Positions 6,129 through 6,860 of a stretch of DNA of 6,860 nucleotides are shown piece after piece. Numbering within the stretch: position 1 is the first letter of the stretch; each line of letters starts with the position of its first letter. Source of the stretch: Dehalococcoidia bacterium. GTDB lineage: Bacteria; Chloroflexota; Dehalococcoidia; JAENJB01. A program made the position numbers and the translations under genes. Location of the stretch: assembly GCA_030690705.1 (NCBI GenBank), contig JAUYGE010000010.1, positions 1-6,860 of the forward strand, given 5' to 3'. The notes beneath the pieces were generated by a model. It was not told where the DNA came from. It searched no databases and saw only the letters and a list, made by a program, of their open reading frames with translations.

Positions 6129-6153
6129 CGCTGGGCACAAGGCCCCGCGCTAC
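6129..6153 (-). repeat. REP-like GTAG-footed palindrome, degenerate copy 3
   Basis: On the minus strand GTAG (6153-6150) is followed by CGCGGGGC, the loop CTTGT and GCCCAGCG. This is an 8-position stem with a single G-A mismatch. GTAGCGC at the foot and CTTGTGCCCAG at the tip resemble copy 2 (GTAGCGC and CTTGTCCCAAG), so it is probably a decayed member in the same orientation. Confidence 0.4.
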
Positions 6154-6169
6154 TAAGTGCTGGCCGGTA

Positions 6170-6199
6170 TGTAGGGGAGGCTCACGAGCCTCCCCTACA
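6170..6199. repeat. 30-base perfect palindrome with GTAG feet
   Basis: The arms TGTAGGGGAGGCT (6170-6182) and AGCCTCCCCTACA (6187-6199) are exact complements around CACG, whose outer C and G can also pair. It lies 34 bases beyond the flavodoxin-like gene stop. On either strand it begins TGTAGGGG, so it has GTAG at the stem foot in both directions. It could be a mobile palindromic repeat of another family. It has no T-run, so it is a poor intrinsic terminator, though its very stable stem could protect the mRNA 3' end. Confidence 0.6.
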
Positions 6200-6233
6200 G
6201 GAGATAAGCCTGTGATCTGGTGACCCCGCACCC

Positions 6234-6860
6234 TTAGGGCGGCGTCTCCTGCCCCGGCGGTCTCAGCCAGGGAATGCCCGGGTCCTTGTAGGGCTGACGT
6301 TTCTCCTGGATCTCCTTGAAGCGGGCCTGGAAGGTGGTCCCCGTGGACTTGATCCAGCCAATCAGGTGCTCGGCCTTGGCGGCCGGGGTGAAGCGATGGG
6401 CCGCCAGGCCCTCACCATCGAAGTGGATGGCAGCCTTGCCGTTCTGGCTCACGATGTGTCCCCGGGCCCGGCACATGGCGCAGACCACCTCCGTCGCCGA
6501 CTCTATCTCGAAGTGGGTGCTGTAGCAGATAGGACACCGGTCGTAGGTGCCGGGGACCGGAGCCACCTTCCCCTGCTCCTTCAAAGACCGGACCAGGCGC
6601 TGGCCCAGGCCATGCGCCTCTCTAACAGAGTCATCGTTGAGCAGTATCTCGCCGGGGCCGGGGGCCGCCGCTACGTGGCTTCCCACCAGGCCGTAGCCGG
6701 CCATCATGGCGAGGCAGTTCAACTGAGGCAGGGCATAGGGCGCCCACTCCCGGCGGCCGGCAGTGGCGATAGTCACCGCCCGCTTGTCTTGCCACTGATC
6801 GGGCTTAAACACCAGGAAGCGGTCCAAGAGGACCTTGATGACCCCCGCCGGAGCATAGAT
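6234..6860 (-). CDS. Flavodoxin-fold NAD(P)H-dependent oxidoreductase with zinc ribbon, 5' partial
   Basis: The frame enters from the right edge and is open for 208 visible residues; the start is outside the window. The first visible residues, IYAPAGVIKVLLDRF, match the segment of NADPH-dependent FMN reductase/flavodoxin-like proteins that follows the second flavin loop (Y-x-x-P, then G-x-x-K-x-x-x-D-R). It continues with a beta strand and glycine turn (RAVTIATAGRREW) and an L-rich helix, also typical of the fold. Two cysteine pairs, C109-x2-C112 (RCPICYST) and C127-x2-C130 (VCAMCRARG), form a zinc-ribbon-like insertion, which is unusual for the family. The C-terminus (about 160-208) is a helical, basic tail ending PPGQETPP. 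A TTG at 6827 is not a start, because the conserved motif continues upstream of it. It likely uses FMN for electron transfer or for reducing small molecules; the substrate is unknown. Confidence 0.8.
   Translation of the reverse strand: MYAPAGVIKVLLDRFLVFKPDQWQDKRAVTIATAGRREWAPYALPQLNCLAMMAGYGLVGSHVAAAPGPGEILLNDDSVREAHGLGQRLVRSLKEQGKVAPVPGTYDRCPICYSTHFEIESATEVVCAMCRARGHIVSQNGKAAIHFDGEGLAAHRFTPAAKAEHLIGWIKSTGTTFQARFKEIQEKRQPYKDPGIPWLRPPGQETPP

Larger units (their letters stand above)
5878..6233. other. 356-base intergenic region with a palindrome cluster and no credible gene
   Basis: The gap between the biotin ligase start and the flavodoxin-like gene stop holds four clear palindromes or hairpins, described separately, and no convincing open reading frame. 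A 121-codon plus-strand frame crosses it but has no ribosome binding site and no recognisable protein pattern. I see no tRNA, no CRISPR array and no insertion-sequence gene. The biotin ligase promoter should lie here, but I find no strong -35/-10 pair. Confidence 0.6.

Noticed and set aside
5850..6215. 121-codon plus-strand frame across the intergenic palindromes
   Set aside because: It runs through the REP-like elements and begins inside the biotin ligase gene without a ribosome binding site, so it is probably not coding.
6825..6827. TTG as start of the flavodoxin-like gene
   Set aside because: The frame stays open to the window edge and the conserved segment IYAPAGVIKVLLDRF spans this codon, so it is an internal leucine.

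Overview
This is a GC-rich bacterial window (roughly 60% G+C by eye) in which every credible gene lies on the minus strand, so transcription reads from high to low coordinates. Translation signals are bacterial: strong purine-rich ribosome binding sites, a 4-base stop/start overlap and a GTG start. The organism cannot be named from this sequence. The mix of a double-GAF NarL-type two-component pair, a secreted c-type cytochrome/propeller protein and palindromic repeats would suit an uncultivated Chloroflexota-like bacterium, but that is a low-confidence guess.

Layout in order of transcription. (1) 6860-6234: the C-terminal part of a flavodoxin-fold NAD(P)H-dependent oxidoreductase carrying a four-cysteine zinc-ribbon insertion; its start lies beyond the window. 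(2) 6233-5878: a 356-base gap with no credible gene, holding a cluster of GTAG-footed palindromes that resemble REP/BIME elements: two inverted copies of one family related by compensatory changes, a third degenerate copy and a separate 30-base perfect palindrome. (3) 5877-5089: a monofunctional biotin-protein ligase (BirA type without the DNA-binding domain). (4) 4798-2942 and 2945-2289: a membrane-anchored double-GAF histidine kinase and its NarL/LuxR-type response regulator, overlapping by 4 bases. (5) 2288-2082: a gap with a sigma70-like promoter and a perfect 18-base palindrome, a candidate operator. (6) 2081-318: a secreted beta-propeller protein with a C-terminal class I cytochrome c domain. 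(7) 203-1: the N-terminus of another probably exported protein, cut by the left window edge.

The likely functional unit is the two-component system plus the cytochrome protein. The kinase probably senses a cytoplasmic or membrane-diffusible signal through its GAF domains, phosphorylates the regulator, and the regulator may act at the palindrome upstream of the cytochrome gene. The substrate of the cytochrome protein is not evident. Its many histidines, in short motifs along the propeller, suggest a metal or heme site and an extracytoplasmic redox role, perhaps in nitrogen-oxide or other respiratory chemistry. The biotin ligase and the flavodoxin-like gene look like unrelated neighbours.
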